A stretch of 64,000 bases of DNA from Trichobilharzia regenti (Eukaryota > Platyhelminthes > Trematoda > Strigeidida > Schistosomatidae), in contig OX235270.1 of the NCBI GenBank assembly GCA_944472135.2, positions 147,761,632 through 147,825,631 on the forward strand, read 5' to 3'. Position 1 is the stretch's first letter. Every line of letters starts with the position of its first letter. Both the position numbers and the translations under genes were made by a program. Shown one piece after another: positions 45,616 through 58,797 of this stretch. A model generated the notes under the pieces. The model saw only the letters and a program-made list of their open reading frames with translations, did not search any database and was not told the origin of the DNA.

Positions 45616-47056
45616 TTCAATTTGGGCCGTAGTACAATTATAATGCTTATATTACTGACGCAATGACATGCAAGACTTGTACATGTTACTGTAACGTTTG
45701 TCTGTAATAACATTCCCTCCATAGTAAATGCAATGCTTGGGATAACAATTCGTCATTATCTTTTCATTCCGTTGATAGGTGCGTATGTATTAGAAAAAAA
45801 GCTGTCCCCGTATTAGTTCTCAAAAATACTTTCACTAAGTGCCCATACTTCTGCTTAGTACGAAGTCCTACTCGTAGTCCATGAAATACTTCTTACTGCA
45901 ATGGTAAATAACTATCAAACTATTATTATATGGAGTAGTGAGACAGAAGGCGTATGAAATTTAGATGTTCAGGTGTATTTGCATTTACAGACACAATATG
46001 TATGTACATGTTTAATTTCCAAACAAGGAAATTTTATAGGTTAATGTAGGGCTGAGCGCAGTGAGTTAATTCATTACTGTATATATCTCGTATAAGTGAA
46101 ATGCTTCTATTCAATTTTCGGCGAAGCTGCGATATTTCTCTACAGGGTTTCTTCAATGCACTAACATAGTTGACAATACTTGGCACAGAGAAATCCAGCC
46201 AAAAGCATCTGTGACACAGTCGAATTACTTTTTCAACCAAAAGCGGTATTACTGATATTATTAAAAGTGTTATCTGCCTGTAAACTAAGGGATTCTAATT
46301 TAACGCGGCACCACATCCCATCAGGGTATTCTTTGTTTTGTAATTTTCTGCAGGTACGGGTAGAGTTCATGGACTGATCACTTTAAATATGGAGGCGTCC
46401 CAACGAGTCATTTAGACGAAAAGCTGGCGAAACGCGATACCCTACACACGCACCTTCAGATACAGGCATGTGTTACCTCACGGGAACTCTGGGCCACATT
46501 GAGCAGACATTCCTTTAAATCTACCCTCCGTTGTACGTTCAATTATTGTTCGTATATATGTAATGACTTGATGCATTTCCTAGTTTGCCTATAATTACGG
46601 AATGTACATAATTTTAAGGAACAGTTTAAATAGATTTTCTTAAAACTAATGGTGTTCCTTCTCTATTTTTAACTGGTGTGACATTGATTGACACGATTAA
46701 AGGAATAGATTGTAACGTGGTGTTTTCTGTAGCTGCAAATCGTAGTTACCTAGTTTCGAATTGATATCATGCGTCTAATCCTATTAAACTATGGATATGG
46801 TTCTTCCTTCACGACGTCTAGAAGTCAGGAGCACACTGTCTTTGACAGACAATTTAATCTTTTTATCAAGAAACCCTTAGGGATATCAACCTTTACTTAG
46901 TAATTAAAAACTGGAAGTAAACGCCATGTTACTAAGTTATTAAAAAGACGGAATTATGAGTAAAATAGTACTCGGATAAACTTACTATAGCGTAACTGAA
47001 TAATGATAACCATTTAATATATGTGTAAAACTTGGGCACTGTGGTATTAAGTAATT
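45616..47056. other. AT-rich non-coding stretch, mirror of 26503-27943
   Basis: Nothing recognised. A few substitutions against the left arm (near 46085, 46113 and 46320). Confidence 0.35.
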
Positions 47057-47256
47057 CCATATTAGTTTGATTATTAAATGTATCACACAGTGAAACAGTA
47101 TTGTATACTGGATGACGTTTCGAACACAATTTATTGTTCATAATCATATCAATTTTTTTTTTGATATGATTATGAACAATAAATTGTGTTCGAAACGTCA
47201 TTCAGTATACAATACTGTTTCACTGTGTGATACATTTAATAATCAAACTAATATGG
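47057..47256. repeat. Fold-back repeat, mirrored copy
   Basis: Mirror of 26303-26502, with a T8 loop on the plus strand. Confidence 0.9.
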
Positions 47257-47457
47257 GATAACCATTTAGCCTACCAATATGCCGTCTACTTTCAGTCTTA
47301 ATTCAAAGACAAATTTAGTTACTAAATTAGTAGTTTCAGGGGACTACATTACTCTTGTCTCCGACATGCTTTGTCCGATCGTCTTTTACTTCAAAATATG
47401 TGTATACTGGCCATTTGATGTTGCATATCCAGTTATACTGTTTTTCAGTTACAATGT

Positions 47458-48388
47458 CCCATCTATGTTCCTATCACTCAAAACATCCCTTGAACCATCA
47501 ACAAGTTACCATCACTTCTAAATAAATAACCTTAACTATTCTCATGTAAACGATGCTAATAACTTTATCACTTATGTGATATTTCGAATAATCAGTTTTC
47601 CCTTACGTGGACACCTGTTTCAATTTCAACGGATAGTTCTAACCTTTGACTACTGAATTAGTACGTTTCGTTATATACCATCCTTACAAAATATAGGTAC
47701 TGATAATAATTACTGCTAACAAATTTATCACGAGAACAAGAGTGTACTGCATATTGACGACAATATAACTCAGAGGCGGACGTATCTTCTAAACGCACTA
47801 CTCAATACAACACATGACCCTCATCTCCCTAACTCTGTAGCTCTCAACATTCTATAAAGTTAGTAGTCACCATTAACAAGTAGAATGTCCATTTGAGGTA
47901 TAGGGAATACATTTATTAGTGATTCAACACAAAATTAGTTGAAGCATTGTTCTTTATGCACTTTTGTGACTTTTTGTGAGGTTTTCATATATCTGTACAT
48001 ATATATACATATATACATCTGTGTAATTTGAACAAGTTATTCTGACATGAGTCTTTCTAATAGCTGTGGACGACCGGACTGCCACTTTCCGGTGGATGAT
48101 GGGATGCAGTTTGATAAATGCAACCTATGGTTTCACAAAGTTTGCTGTGGCTTATCACCATCAGCCTATAGGAGATGCAGCAAGCCATCCTCTCGTGGGT
48201 ATGGAAATTTTGTAGTAGCCCGTTGAACGTCCTCATCCAAAAGGCCGTAGGACCTCTTGTGTCCAGGAGATTGACAAAACCTCAGATAAGGGGAAAAAGC
48301 CAGCATCTGGTACCGACGCCATGAATGAGGATTCCGGACTGAGTCATAAGACTGGGACAGAACCACATCCCTAAGCTTTGAGAGACAA
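47458..48388. repeat. Truncated 1842-bp unit, mirrored copy
   Basis: Mirror of 25171-26101. Confidence 0.8.
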
Positions 48389-48819
48389 AAGAGGGGAGCA
48401 GTGTGCGCAAAAGTCTGCAACAGCACGCAAAACGCCCCGAAAATCTGAGAGGGTAAGCAGCGCCAACATTGTAAGACTGCTGGGTGATGCTACAACGACG
48501 AAGCGATGCGTTTCTGGTGAACGCACGGCTTCCAAAGGCGGTGAGAGCGAGGTGGAATTAACTGATTCCACTTGGTTAGTGCCAAAAAATAGAAAAACAG
48601 AGAAATAAAAGAAAATTTATAATATTATAAAAATTATAAAATTATACCTTGGTATATCTGCATTAGAGAAGACAGAGTAAGTAGTCGGAAAGTTGGGGGG
48701 GGGGCAGTGACTCTATACATCCGCGATGACATAGAAATTAGATCATGACAGCGACATCAGTGAAGCCTCAAGTTGTGTCATCAACCTGAACAAGAGCATT
48801 ATGACAACTGGAGTTATTT
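48047..48819 (+). pseudogene. LINE-C 5' part: PHD, linker, endonuclease scrap
   Basis: Mirror of 24740-25512: PHD at 48047-48226, 76-codon basic linker frame at 48378-48608, endonuclease scrap up to the LINE2 border at 48819. Confidence 0.65.
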
Positions 48820-50207
48820 AATAATAATAATAATGATCTACTTTATTCCAAAAACAGTACTTGTGATACAGAACAGAATTTTCAGCATTAATCACAATAT
48901 TGCATCTAATTTCCTGAAATTATAAATGAAATTAATCACACAGAAAATTTCCACATTTACAATAGAGGTAGTGTCAAAAACATGCAGCATATAAAATGGA
49001 AATAGCAATAATAATGATAACAGCTAGGGTAATAATAATAAGAATACAAGTGAAAATTGCCGTTGGCTTGTGTCACACAGTATTGGCAATGTGGTATAGA
49101 AATCCTAACATGTTTAAAAATATTGAGTATTATGTTCTCTTTACATGATATGGTGAGGGGAAAAACAAAGATTACTGCCGTCATGGAGATAAGTTGGTGT
49201 TTGCACTTATGCGAGAGAGTAAAACAGAGAAGTAACAGGACCATAAATATAATAGAAGTAATAAAAGTAAAACTTGAAGGTATATAAGGATGGATGGAGG
49301 AAATTGTTTATTTACTCTAGATGAAAAAAGGTTAGTTAATTCTTGCCTGACACTATTTTCATCACATAAAATGCGTGCCAAGTATGGTATCATAGAATTC
49401 TTATACTTAGACGTGCGAGCATACAGTTTTCTGAAGTTACTCCTTGTTCTACCTGAGGAGATGCAAGGTGAAAACTGAGGGAGGGTAAAGCGGATGCTCC
49501 AAGTCAGACAAAATCCCTTTAGCAAATTTACTGCATGAAGTCAAGTGCCTATCGACAACGACGTTAACTATGTGGTCCACTGGGACACCACTCACCCTAC
49601 TGACAGTCTTCAGTATTCTACGAATTGTGACATAGTTCTTTTTAAGCAAACCAGGAAAGAATAAGGGTGAGCAATAAACAAGAATAGGTAGGATGTAAGA
49701 GTTTATGAACTGTAAGAGGAGGGGTTGAGTTATACCCGAGTGTCTTAACTTCTTAATGTAAAATGTCAGGCGGAATATTTTACTGGAGATCGCTAAGACA
49801 TGGGAAGACCAGGAGAGATCAGAAGAGAGAATGAGTCTAAGATACTTAATTTCTGATTTGATTCCTATATCATTGTCGTCAATTTTACAAGTGTCATGAG
49901 AATCGATGACTTCTTTTAACTGTCGTTTACATCTTAAGCTGAAATCAACAGTTTGACACTTATAAGGATTCAGTTTAAGACCGTTAGACGCAGACCATTT
50001 GCTGACTTCCGATAGAAAGCTATTTATTTTAGTACAATCTAGCTGGGAGTTAACAGCCATTAAAACCGTTAAATCATCAGCGTACTTCACAAAGTTTATT
50101 TCATCAGAGTGAGGCAAGTCATGCAAGAAGAAAGAAAAACGAAAAGGATAAAGGACAGCGCCTTGAGGGACACCAGCTTCAGCAGGCAATGAAGTGGAAG
50201 ACTTCAC

Positions 50208-50399
50208 AGTGGTTAGGACTCTCGCCGACCAAGCACATGGTCCGAGGTTCGAGCCCTGGCCGACGCACACCTGATATCTATGGTCGGCCTGCAAAATTTG
50301 GGCTACCGATATCCATGCTGAAAATTCCATACCTGTACCAAAAATACGGTGTGGAATCAAGCTGCAATCAAAAATAAAAAAAAATAAATGTATCTAAAT
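50208..50399 (+). mobile_element. tRNA-SINE family A inside LINE2 copy 3 (head clipped)
   Basis: Mirror of 23160-23351. Confidence 0.85.
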
Positions 50400-50647
50400 T
50401 TGACACATGCTCCAGTGGATGATTTGGGTATGGGTACAACTTTAATGTCCTTCCAAACGGCAGGCACAATATTATCGGAAAAAGATTTGTTAAATAGATC
50501 AGTAAGAGGGTGACACAGAATATCAGAACATTTTTTAAAAATAATACTAGGTAAATAATCGGGACCTAAGCTCTGCTAAGGGTTTAGAGACTTGAGGCAC
50601 TTTTGAACATCATTTATGTTAAAACCTGGAAAGGGGCCATTATTGTG

Positions 50648-52937
50648 ACGGCAAGTCACAACGAATATTGTTTAGTCATTTAACAAAGAATATACATGAA
50701 CGTTCATATTCCCATGACAACATTCTAGGATTAAGAAGCATGTTGCATGATACCAACTGGGAACTGTTTACTGACGATAAGTTGGATGCTACTGTCTCTA
50801 ATATAACCGATTATCTGAGGTTTTGTTTGGATATTTGCTGTCCTTATGAAACACTGTTTTCGAGAGTTGACAGAATCTCTTCTTTGCAACTCAAAAAACT
50901 TAGAAGACAAAAAGAGAAGTTGTATAAGAATTGTGATAATACTGGTGTCCGTAAAATAAACACCCTTATAAAAATTGAAATAGAAAGGTTGAACAGACTA
51001 TATAATGAAAAATTTTTATCATGTAAAAATCCTTCAAACATTTGGAAACTTTTCAATAAACTAACAAGTAAAAAACAAATGTCCGTTGATGCTTATTCTG
51101 ATGTAAATGCTTTAAACAAATCATTTATCAAGAAACAAATTAATATGGTTGTACCTGATGTACCTAGTCAAGAAAATGGTCATTTTCAGGGTTTTGAAGA
51201 AAAGGATGTACTATTATGTTTGAAGTCATTAAATCCAACACACAGCCTTGGTCCAGATGGTGTACCAAGCATTCTTCTCCAAAAGTGTGCAGACATCTTG
51301 TGTCATCCTCTTACTCAAATCTTTAACGCATCATTTAAGAGGGAAACGGTACCTGCTGACTGGAAAGAAATCAAGGTTGTACCTGTACAGAAATCATCTT
51401 CTGGAGCAGGTATAAAATTTAGACCAGTCGCTATAACATCTCCTTTTTTGAAAACTATGGAGAAACTTCTTTTGAATATTCTTAAACCTTCTTTAAAAGC
51501 TTTTAATGACCCTAAGCAGTTTGCTTATAAGTGTGGAAGAAGTACATCGGATGCAGCCATTGTACTACACCACAATATTGTTTCCTGCCTTGATAAGGGC
51601 GCTAAGTTCGTTCGAACAGCTTTCTTAGACTATACTGCAGCTTTCGACTCTGTTCCTAGGACACTTTTATTAGGCAAGATGAATTCAGCACAAACAGAGT
51701 CCTGGGCAACTAGATGGCTGTCTTCTTATTTTAAGGATAGGAAACAGCATACTGTTTTGGCTGGAAAGCGCTCCACTTCCCAGCTAACTGAAAGTGGTGT
51801 GCCTCAAGGTGCAGTACTTTCTCCATTTCTTTTCTCTTTCTTTCTGCATGACCTTCCGAACTCACCCAAAGTTAACTTCATTAAGTATGCTGATGACCTG
51901 ACCGTTTCTGTCCCTGTAGTTGCCACATCGGATTGTTCCTATATGAATGGCTTCCTAGCTGAAGTTAAGGATTGGTCTCGCTCAAATGGTCTTAAACTAA
52001 ATCCAACTAAATGTAACACTGTTGATTTCAGCTTGAGAAGTGAAAAAGACATGCATAGATTGATTCAATCTCATGATTGTAGTAATATTGATGGTACCAT
52101 GATTGAGAGTAAGTCAAGTGTTTCTTATCTTGGCATTAGTTTCTCGTCAAATCTTTGCTGGTCGTCTCATATTCTTATAGTTTCTAAGAAAGTTTTCCGT
52201 CTGACTTATTACATAAAGAAGTTGAGACACTCAGGTATAACTCAATCTCTTATCATACAATTTATTAATTCATGTGTTTTGCCCATCATTCTTTATTGTT
52301 CTCCATTATTCTTCCCTGGGCTACTCAAGAAAGATCATATAATACTACGAAGAACATTGAGGGCTGTAAGTAGGGTCAGTGCTATCCCTTTGACTGAACT
52401 AAATGACACTGTTGTCAATAGGCATATGAATTCGTGTAAACACTTAGCTAAAGTTATCTTATCTGATAGTGAACATCCTCTTTATTCACAATTGTTTCCT
52501 TGTATCTCTTCGGGTAAGACCAGAAGAAATTTTATAAACATTTATGCTCGTACTACAAAATATAAAAATTCGACCGTTCCATATTTGGCACGAGTATTGT
52601 GTGAAGAGACAAATATCAGAAAAGAACTTTTACAACTTTTGAATCAGTAACTAAACTATAAAATGAAATGATGCATATTAATGCAAGTGTTATTTGTTAT
52701 ATTATTTATTTATTATTCACTATGACCTAGAAATGGTATGATTTTGTTGGGTTTTTTATTCTTAATTATTTTTTTATTATTTTTTCCTATTAACCATCAA
52801 TATTTTAACATTTTATATATTTATATAATTATAAACAGAGCTAAACCATTGCAATATGTAAAAGAAACGCTGAAAATTCCATGCTGTAAATTTTTATTGT
52901 TGTGGAATAAAGTGATTATTATTATTATTATTATTAA
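50648..52937 (+). mobile_element. LINE1, 5'-truncated, copy 2
   Basis: Mirror of 20623-22911. The 3' end carries seven ATT repeats instead of six. Confidence 0.9.
50668..52650 (+). CDS. LINE1 reverse transcriptase, 660 codons (copy 2, divergent)
   Basis: Same intact RT frame as at 20906-22888, with Y-A-D-D kept. It carries four private amino-acid changes (Ala21 to Gly, a Lys to Arg near 51, a Phe to Val near 67, a Leu to Ser near 295) and some silent changes (for example near 52434). Its own mirror partner and the third copy share the other state at all four residues. Confidence 0.9.
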   Translation: MFSHLTKNIHERSYSHDNILGLRSMLHDTNWELFTDDKLDATVSNITDYLRFCLDICCPYETLFSRVDRISSLQLKKLRRQKEKLYKNCDNTGVRKINTLIKIEIERLNRLYNEKFLSCKNPSNIWKLFNKLTSKKQMSVDAYSDVNALNKSFIKKQINMVVPDVPSQENGHFQGFEEKDVLLCLKSLNPTHSLGPDGVPSILLQKCADILCHPLTQIFNASFKRETVPADWKEIKVVPVQKSSSGAGIKFRPVAITSPFLKTMEKLLLNILKPSLKAFNDPKQFAYKCGRSTSDAAIVLHHNIVSCLDKGAKFVRTAFLDYTAAFDSVPRTLLLGKMNSAQTESWATRWLSSYFKDRKQHTVLAGKRSTSQLTESGVPQGAVLSPFLFSFFLHDLPNSPKVNFIKYADDLTVSVPVVATSDCSYMNGFLAEVKDWSRSNGLKLNPTKCNTVDFSLRSEKDMHRLIQSHDCSNIDGTMIESKSSVSYLGISFSSNLCWSSHILIVSKKVFRLTYYIKKLRHSGITQSLIIQFINSCVLPIILYCSPLFFPGLLKKDHIILRRTLRAVSRVSAIPLTELNDTVVNRHMNSCKHLAKVILSDSEHPLYSQLFPCISSGKTRRNFINIYARTTKYKNSTVPYLARVLCEETNIRKELLQLLNQ

Positions 52938-52974
52938 CACAAGTGATGCTGGGAAGCATGGCATTTGAGGGCAT

Positions 52975-53394
52975 ATTTATAGAAGTCCTCCCAGCGAAGT
53001 TGACGATTTTGTGCTAATTTTTTTGTTTTTTTCACAATATTGAATTCTATCTTATCAAATTTCACACCATGTTATGTAGCATTTTATATCCGTCTACTAA
53101 TCTTATAATTATGTACCCCTTTCCAAAATCTATACACCTTATGTATTATACTAAATATGACACTCATTATTTTGCCACTTGACATCAAACTATAATTATA
53201 ATCACAAATATTTTAATTGCATTTCATACTACTATTATTATTTCATGTATTCACACCTCTGACCTAATTCCCTCACCGGATATAATTTCTTAGAAAACCA
53301 TGTATATACAATTGTACAGCTTGATAATAAACTCGTTGTTGAAAAGAGTCTCTTCGCTAAATATTGTGTTCTTAATATATATAATTTCCTCGGT
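52975..53394. other. Endonuclease scrap and RTE 3' flank, no gene
   Basis: Mirror of 20165-20584. Confidence 0.4.
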
Positions 53395-54310
53395 GTTTCC
53401 CAGGAATCTTCATCACCGATGTTTTATCTATGTTCACCTGTAGTCCTATCCTCTCTGGATGCTTCTTCTGAAAACTTGTTGCTTTTCTCTTGCTTATCTT
53501 CTAGTTTGTAGGAATTCAGACATATATCGTCGGCGAAGTCTAGATCCTTCAAGTTTTTTGTGTGAGTCCATTTTATGCCTGTTTCCTCATTTTCCGCTGT
53601 CTGTCGCATTATCCGGTCTTCCACAATCAAGAAAATCATTGGAGGTAGTAGGCAGCCAGCTTGTCTGACTCATGTCTTCACTTAGAAGGATTCTGTGAGT
53701 TTCCCGTTGTGGATTACTTGGCATGTAGCATTGTCGTACAACTGTTGGATGAGATGTATAATTGTCGATGGCACTCCGTAGTAGCGAAGTAGTTGCCAAA
53801 TCACCTCTCAATCGACGCTGCGCTGTCGAAGGCCTTTTCAAAGTCGATGAAATTGAGTGAGGTAGAGAGGTGACTTCCATTCCAACCATTGCCCAATGAT
53901 GATCCGTAGTGTGGTGATTTGATCAATGTATGACTTGTTTCTCCTGAATCCAGCTTGTTCCGGTAGAAGGTTTTCATCCAGGTTGGCTTGATTGATTCTC
54001 TCCAGTATGATGCGGCTCAGTATTTTGCTTGAGATGGACAGGAGCATAATCCCGCGCCAGATTTTGCATTGACTTAAGTCTTCTTTGTTCGATAGCTTGA
54101 ATAAGTATTCTTTCTTCCAATGCTCGGGTACTTTGCCTTCTTTCCACACCTTCTACAGTAATGGCGTCATCAAGTCCGCTGCTGTCTCTGGGTCCATTTT
54201 CAATGCTTCTGCCGGGATTCCATCTGGTCCTGCTGCTTTTCCAGGTTTTAGCATCTTGATTGCCTTCAGGACTTCTGATTTCGTCGTGGGGTCGATGTTC
54301 ACTGGTATAT
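53395..54310 (-). pseudogene. RTE-clade RT fragment, copy 4
   Basis: Mirror of 19249-20164, with the same diagnostic Thr and Tyr variants. Confidence 0.85.
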
Positions 54311-54340
54311 ATCAGTGTAATTTAAACAAGTTATTCTGAT

Positions 54341-54520
54341 ATGAGTCTTTCTAATAGCTGTGGACGACCGGACTGCCACTTTCCGGTGGATGATGGGATG
54401 CAGTTTGATAAATGCAACCTATGGTTTCACAAAGTTTGCTGTGGCTTATCACCATCAGCCTATAGGAGATGCAGCAAGCCATCCTCTCGTGGGTATGGAA
54501 ATTTTGTAGTAGCCCGTTGA
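54341..54520 (+). pseudogene. LINE-C PHD segment
   Basis: Same decayed PHD as at 3368-3547. First of three head-to-tail copies spaced 1842 bp apart (next at 56183-56362 and 58025-58204). Confidence 0.55.
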
Positions 54521-55124
54521 ACGTCCTCATCCAAAAGGCCGTAGGACCTCTTGTGTCCAGGAGATTGACAAAACCTCAGATAAGGGGAAAAAGCCAGCAT
54601 CTGGTACCGACGCCATGAATGAGGATTCCGGACTGAGTCATAAGACTGGGACAGAACCACATCCCTAAGCTTTGAGAGACAGAAGTTTCTCGGGACGCTT
54701 AAAACCAACTTCTGTAAATGAGTTCGCCGGGCTAACCGTAAATCATAGTGTTCCTTGACACATTCATCAATCCGATCTGATTTTTAAGTGACTTTCGAAG
54801 GAATTCGTACGGCTTCATAGAAATGACTGACGAAATCGTCCGTATAATTCCTCAAGTTATGAATATGGCCCGGGCGTAACAGGTGGATACAAGCTTAAAG
54901 TGTTCAGATGAGCCTGTAGATTAAGCAGTAATAAAATAGAAGACGTAGCTGAAAACTGCGATGTAATTAGATCACACCATATATAACACCGTCAGTATAA
55001 GACGGACGCATATCAGTGAGAGCAAAACGCTATATTTATTCGATAACAGGTTACCAAAATATCGGGGATTATTATATAAACATAAATTTCCGTAAAATAT
55101 TTCGACATGGTAAACCGTTATTAG

Positions 55125-55620
55125 CAAAGGTGATAGGTTGGTACTACTAACGATCTAGATAAATTAGCTGAATGGGCTAACCTTTGGAGTCTGGAAATTG
55201 ATTACAAGAAAAGCGCGGTAATGCGGTCAGAAGTCTTACACATCGTACTCCCCGAGGGACACAGAACTGCCAGATGTTAAGGAACAAAAAGACTTAGGAA
55301 TTATTGTAAGCCATGACTTAAAAACAACAGCAAATTATAATCGAGCTGCAGCTAAGGCTATTCGAATGCTGTGGGCACATCGAAGAGCTTTCAAGCGATT
55401 AGACGAGTGTATGTTCCAAGTACTTTAGGCAACATATGTCAGACCTCATCCAGAGTACTGCATACAAGCGGTGCATCCATTCTTTAAAAAGAGGGTATAT
55501 ATAGTGGAAGAGTACAGAGGGTAGGAAACAAATTAGTCAGTGGTATTTTACATCTTCCTAATGAAAAGAGGATGAAGAATTCAGTGAAATTGCCCCATCT
55601 ATGTTCCTATCACTCAAAAC
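55125..55620 (+). pseudogene. LINE RT C-terminal region in tandem unit 1
   Basis: Same blocks as at 11735-12230: D-L-G-I-I-V-S-H-D-L-K near 55290-55322, then W-A-H-R-R-A-F near 55372-55393, interrupted by stops. Confidence 0.7.
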
Positions 55621-56966
55621 ATCCCTTGAACCATCAACAAGTTACCATCACTTCTAAATAAATAACCTTAACTATTCTCATGTAAACGATGCTAATAACT
55701 TTATCACTTATGTGATATTTCGAATAATCAGTTTTCCCTTACGTGGACACCTGTTTCAATTTCAACGGATAGTTCTAACCTTTGACTACTGAATTAGTAC
55801 GTTTCGTTATATACCATCCTTACAAAATATAGGTACTGATAATAATTACTGCTAACAAATTTATCACGAGAACAAGAGTGTACTGCATATTGACGACAAT
55901 ATAACTCAGAGGCGGACGTATCTTCTAAACGCACTACTCAATACAACACATGACCCTCATCTCCCTAACTCTGTAGCTCTCAACATTCTATAAAGTTAGT
56001 AGTCACCATTAACAAGTAGAATGTCCATTTGAGGTATAGGGAATACATTTATTAGTGATTCAACACAAAATTAGTTGAAGCATTGTTCTTTATGCACTTT
56101 TGTGACTTTTTGTGAGGTTTCCATATATCTGTACATATATATACATATATACATCTGTGTAATTTGAACAAGTTATTCTGACATGAGTCTTTCTAATAGC
56201 TGTGGACGACCGGACTGCCACTTTCCGGTGGATGATGGGATGCAGTTTGATAAATGCAACCTATGGTTTCACAAAGTTTGCTGTGGCTTATCACCATCAG
56301 CCTATAGGAGATGCAGCAAGCCATCCTCTCGTGGGTATGGAAATTTTGTAGTAGCCCGTTGAACGTCCTCATCCAAAAGGCCGTAGGACCTCTTGTGTCC
56401 AGGAGATTGACAAAACCTCAGATAAGGGGAAAAAGCCAGCATCTGGTACCGACGCCATGAATGAGGATTCCGGACTGAGTCATAAGACTGGGACAGAACC
56501 ACATCCCTAAGCTTTGAGAGACAGAAGTTTCTCGGGACGCTTAAAACCAACTTCTGTAAATGAGTTCGCCGGGCTAACCGTAAATCATAGTGTTCCTTGA
56601 CACATTCATCAATCCGATCTGATTTTTAAGTGACTTTCGAAGGAATTCGTACGGCTTCATAGAAATGACTGACGAAATCGTCCGTATAATTCCTCAAGTT
56701 ATGAATATGGCCCGGGCGTAACAGGTGGATACAAGCTTAAAGTGTTCAGATGAGCCTGTAGATTAAGCAGTAATAAAATAGAAGACGTAGCTGAAAACTG
56801 CGATGTAATTAGATCACACCATATATAACACCGTCAGTATAAGACGGACGCATATCAGTGAGAGCAAAACGCTATATTTATTCGATAACAGGTTACCAAA
56901 ATATCGGGGATTATTATATAAACATAAATTTCCGTAAAATATTTCGACATGGTAAACCGTTATTAG

Positions 56967-57462
56967 CAAAGGTGATAGGTTGGTACTACTAACGATCTAG
57001 ATAAATTAGCTGAATGGGCTAACCTTTGGAGTCTGGAAATTGATTACAAGAAAAGCGCGGTAATGCGGTCAGAAGTCTTACACATCGTACTCCCCGAGGG
57101 ACACAGAACTGCCAGATGTTAAGGAACAAAAAGACTTAGGAATTATTGTAAGCCATGACTTAAAAACAACAGCAAATTATAATCGAGCTGCAGCTAAGGC
57201 TATTCGAATGCTGTGGGCACATCGAAGAGCTTTCAAGCGATTAGACGAGTGTATGTTCCAAGTACTTTAGGCAACATATGTCAGACCTCATCCAGAGTAC
57301 TGCATACAAGCGGTGCATCCATTCTTTAAAAAGAGGGTATATATAGTGGAAGAGTACAGAGGGTAGGAAACAAATTAGTCAGTGGTATTTTACATCTTCC
57401 TAATGAAAAGAGGATGAAGAATTCAGTGAAATTGCCCCATCTATGTTCCTATCACTCAAAAC
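56967..57462 (+). pseudogene. LINE RT C-terminal region in tandem unit 2
   Basis: Repeat of 55125-55620 displaced by 1842 bp. Confidence 0.7.
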
Positions 57463-58024
57463 ATCCCTTGAACCATCAACAAGTTACCATCACTTCTAAA
57501 TAAATAACCTTAACTATTCTCATGTAAACGATGCTAATAACTTTATCACTTATGTGATATTTCGAATAATCAGTTTTCCCTTACGTGGACACCTGTTTCA
57601 ATTTCAACGGATAGTTCTAACCTTTGACTACTGAATTAGTACGTTTCGTTATATACCATCCTTACAAAATATAGGTACTGATAATAATTACTGCTAACAA
57701 ATTTATCACGAGAACAAGAGTGTACTGCATATTGACGACAATATAACTCAGAGGCGGACGTATCTTCTAAACGCACTACTCAATACAACACATGACCCTC
57801 ATCTCCCTAACTCTGTAGCTCTCAACATTCTATAAAGTTAGTAGTCACCATTAACAAGTAGAATGTCCATTTGAGGTATAGGGAATACATTTATTAGTGA
57901 TTCAACACAAAATTAGTTGAAGCATTGTTCTTTATGCACTTTTGTGACTTTTTGTGAGGTTTTCATATATCTGTACATATATATACATATATACATCTGT
58001 GTAATTTGAACAAGTTATTCTGAC

Positions 58025-58797
58025 ATGAGTCTTTCTAATAGCTGTGGACGACCGGACTGCCACTTTCCGGTGGATGATGGGATGCAGTTTGATAAATGCA
58101 ACCTATGGTTTCACAAAGTTTGCTGTGGCTTATCACCATCAGCCTATAGGAGATGCAGCAAGCCATCCTCTCGTGGGTATGGAAATTTTGTAGTAGCCCG
58201 TTGAACGTCCTCATCCAAAAGGCCGTAGGACCTCTTGTGTCCAGGAGATTGACAAAACCTCAGATAAGGGGAAAAAGCCAGCATCTGGTACCGACGCCAT
58301 GAATGAGGATTCCGGACTGAGTCATAAGACTGGGACAGAACCACATCCCTAAGCTTTGAGAGACAAAAGAGGGGAGCAGTGTGCGCAAAAGTCTGCAACA
58401 GCACGCAAAACGCCCCGAAAATCTGAGAGGGTAAGCAGCGCCAACATTGTAAGACTGCTGGGTGATGCTACAACGACGAAGCGATGCGTTTCTGGTGAAC
58501 GCACGGCTTCCAAAGGCGGTGAGAGCGAGGTGGAATTAACTGATTCCACTTGGTTAGTGCCAAAAAATAGAAAAACAGAGAAATAAAAGAAAATTTATAA
58601 TATTATAAAAATTATAAAATTATACCTTGGTATATCTGCATTAGAGAAGACAGAGTAAGTAGTCGGAAAGTTGGGGGGGGGGCAGTGACTCTATACATCC
58701 GCGATGACATAGAAATTAGATCATGACAGCGACATCAGTGAAGCCTCAAGTTGTGTCATCAACCTGAACAAGAGCATTATGACAACTGGAGTTATTT
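58025..58797 (+). pseudogene. LINE-C 5' part: PHD, linker, endonuclease scrap
   Basis: Counterpart of 16604-17376. Linker frame at 58356-58586; the endonuclease scrap ends at the LINE2 border. Confidence 0.65.

Larger units (their letters stand above)
48820..52974 (-). pseudogene. LINE2, copy 3, with LINE1, SINE and deletion
   Basis: Mirror of 20585-24739, including the approximately 345-bp deletion and the resulting 303-codon SINE/RT frame (49449-50360). Confidence 0.85.
37131..54708. repeat. Palindrome II, right arm (strictly collinear part)
   Basis: Reverse complement of 18851-36428, with scattered substitutions (for example near 37210, 37410, 40640, 41530 and 46090) and small repeat-length differences. 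Confidence 0.95.
54683..58366. repeat. Two complete 1842-bp units in tandem
   Basis: Frame ends at 54460, 56302 and 58144 are each 1842 bp apart, against one unit in each left-side cluster. Each unit holds the C-terminal RT remnant on the plus strand (about 55125-55620 and 56967-57462). The two units look almost identical; one difference is GGTTTCC at 56116 where the other copies read GGTTTTC. Confidence 0.9.

Noticed and set aside
54683..58366. CRISPR-like or classical satellite array
   Set aside because: Only two to three long units, with LINE coding remnants inside; it is a tandem transposon derivative.
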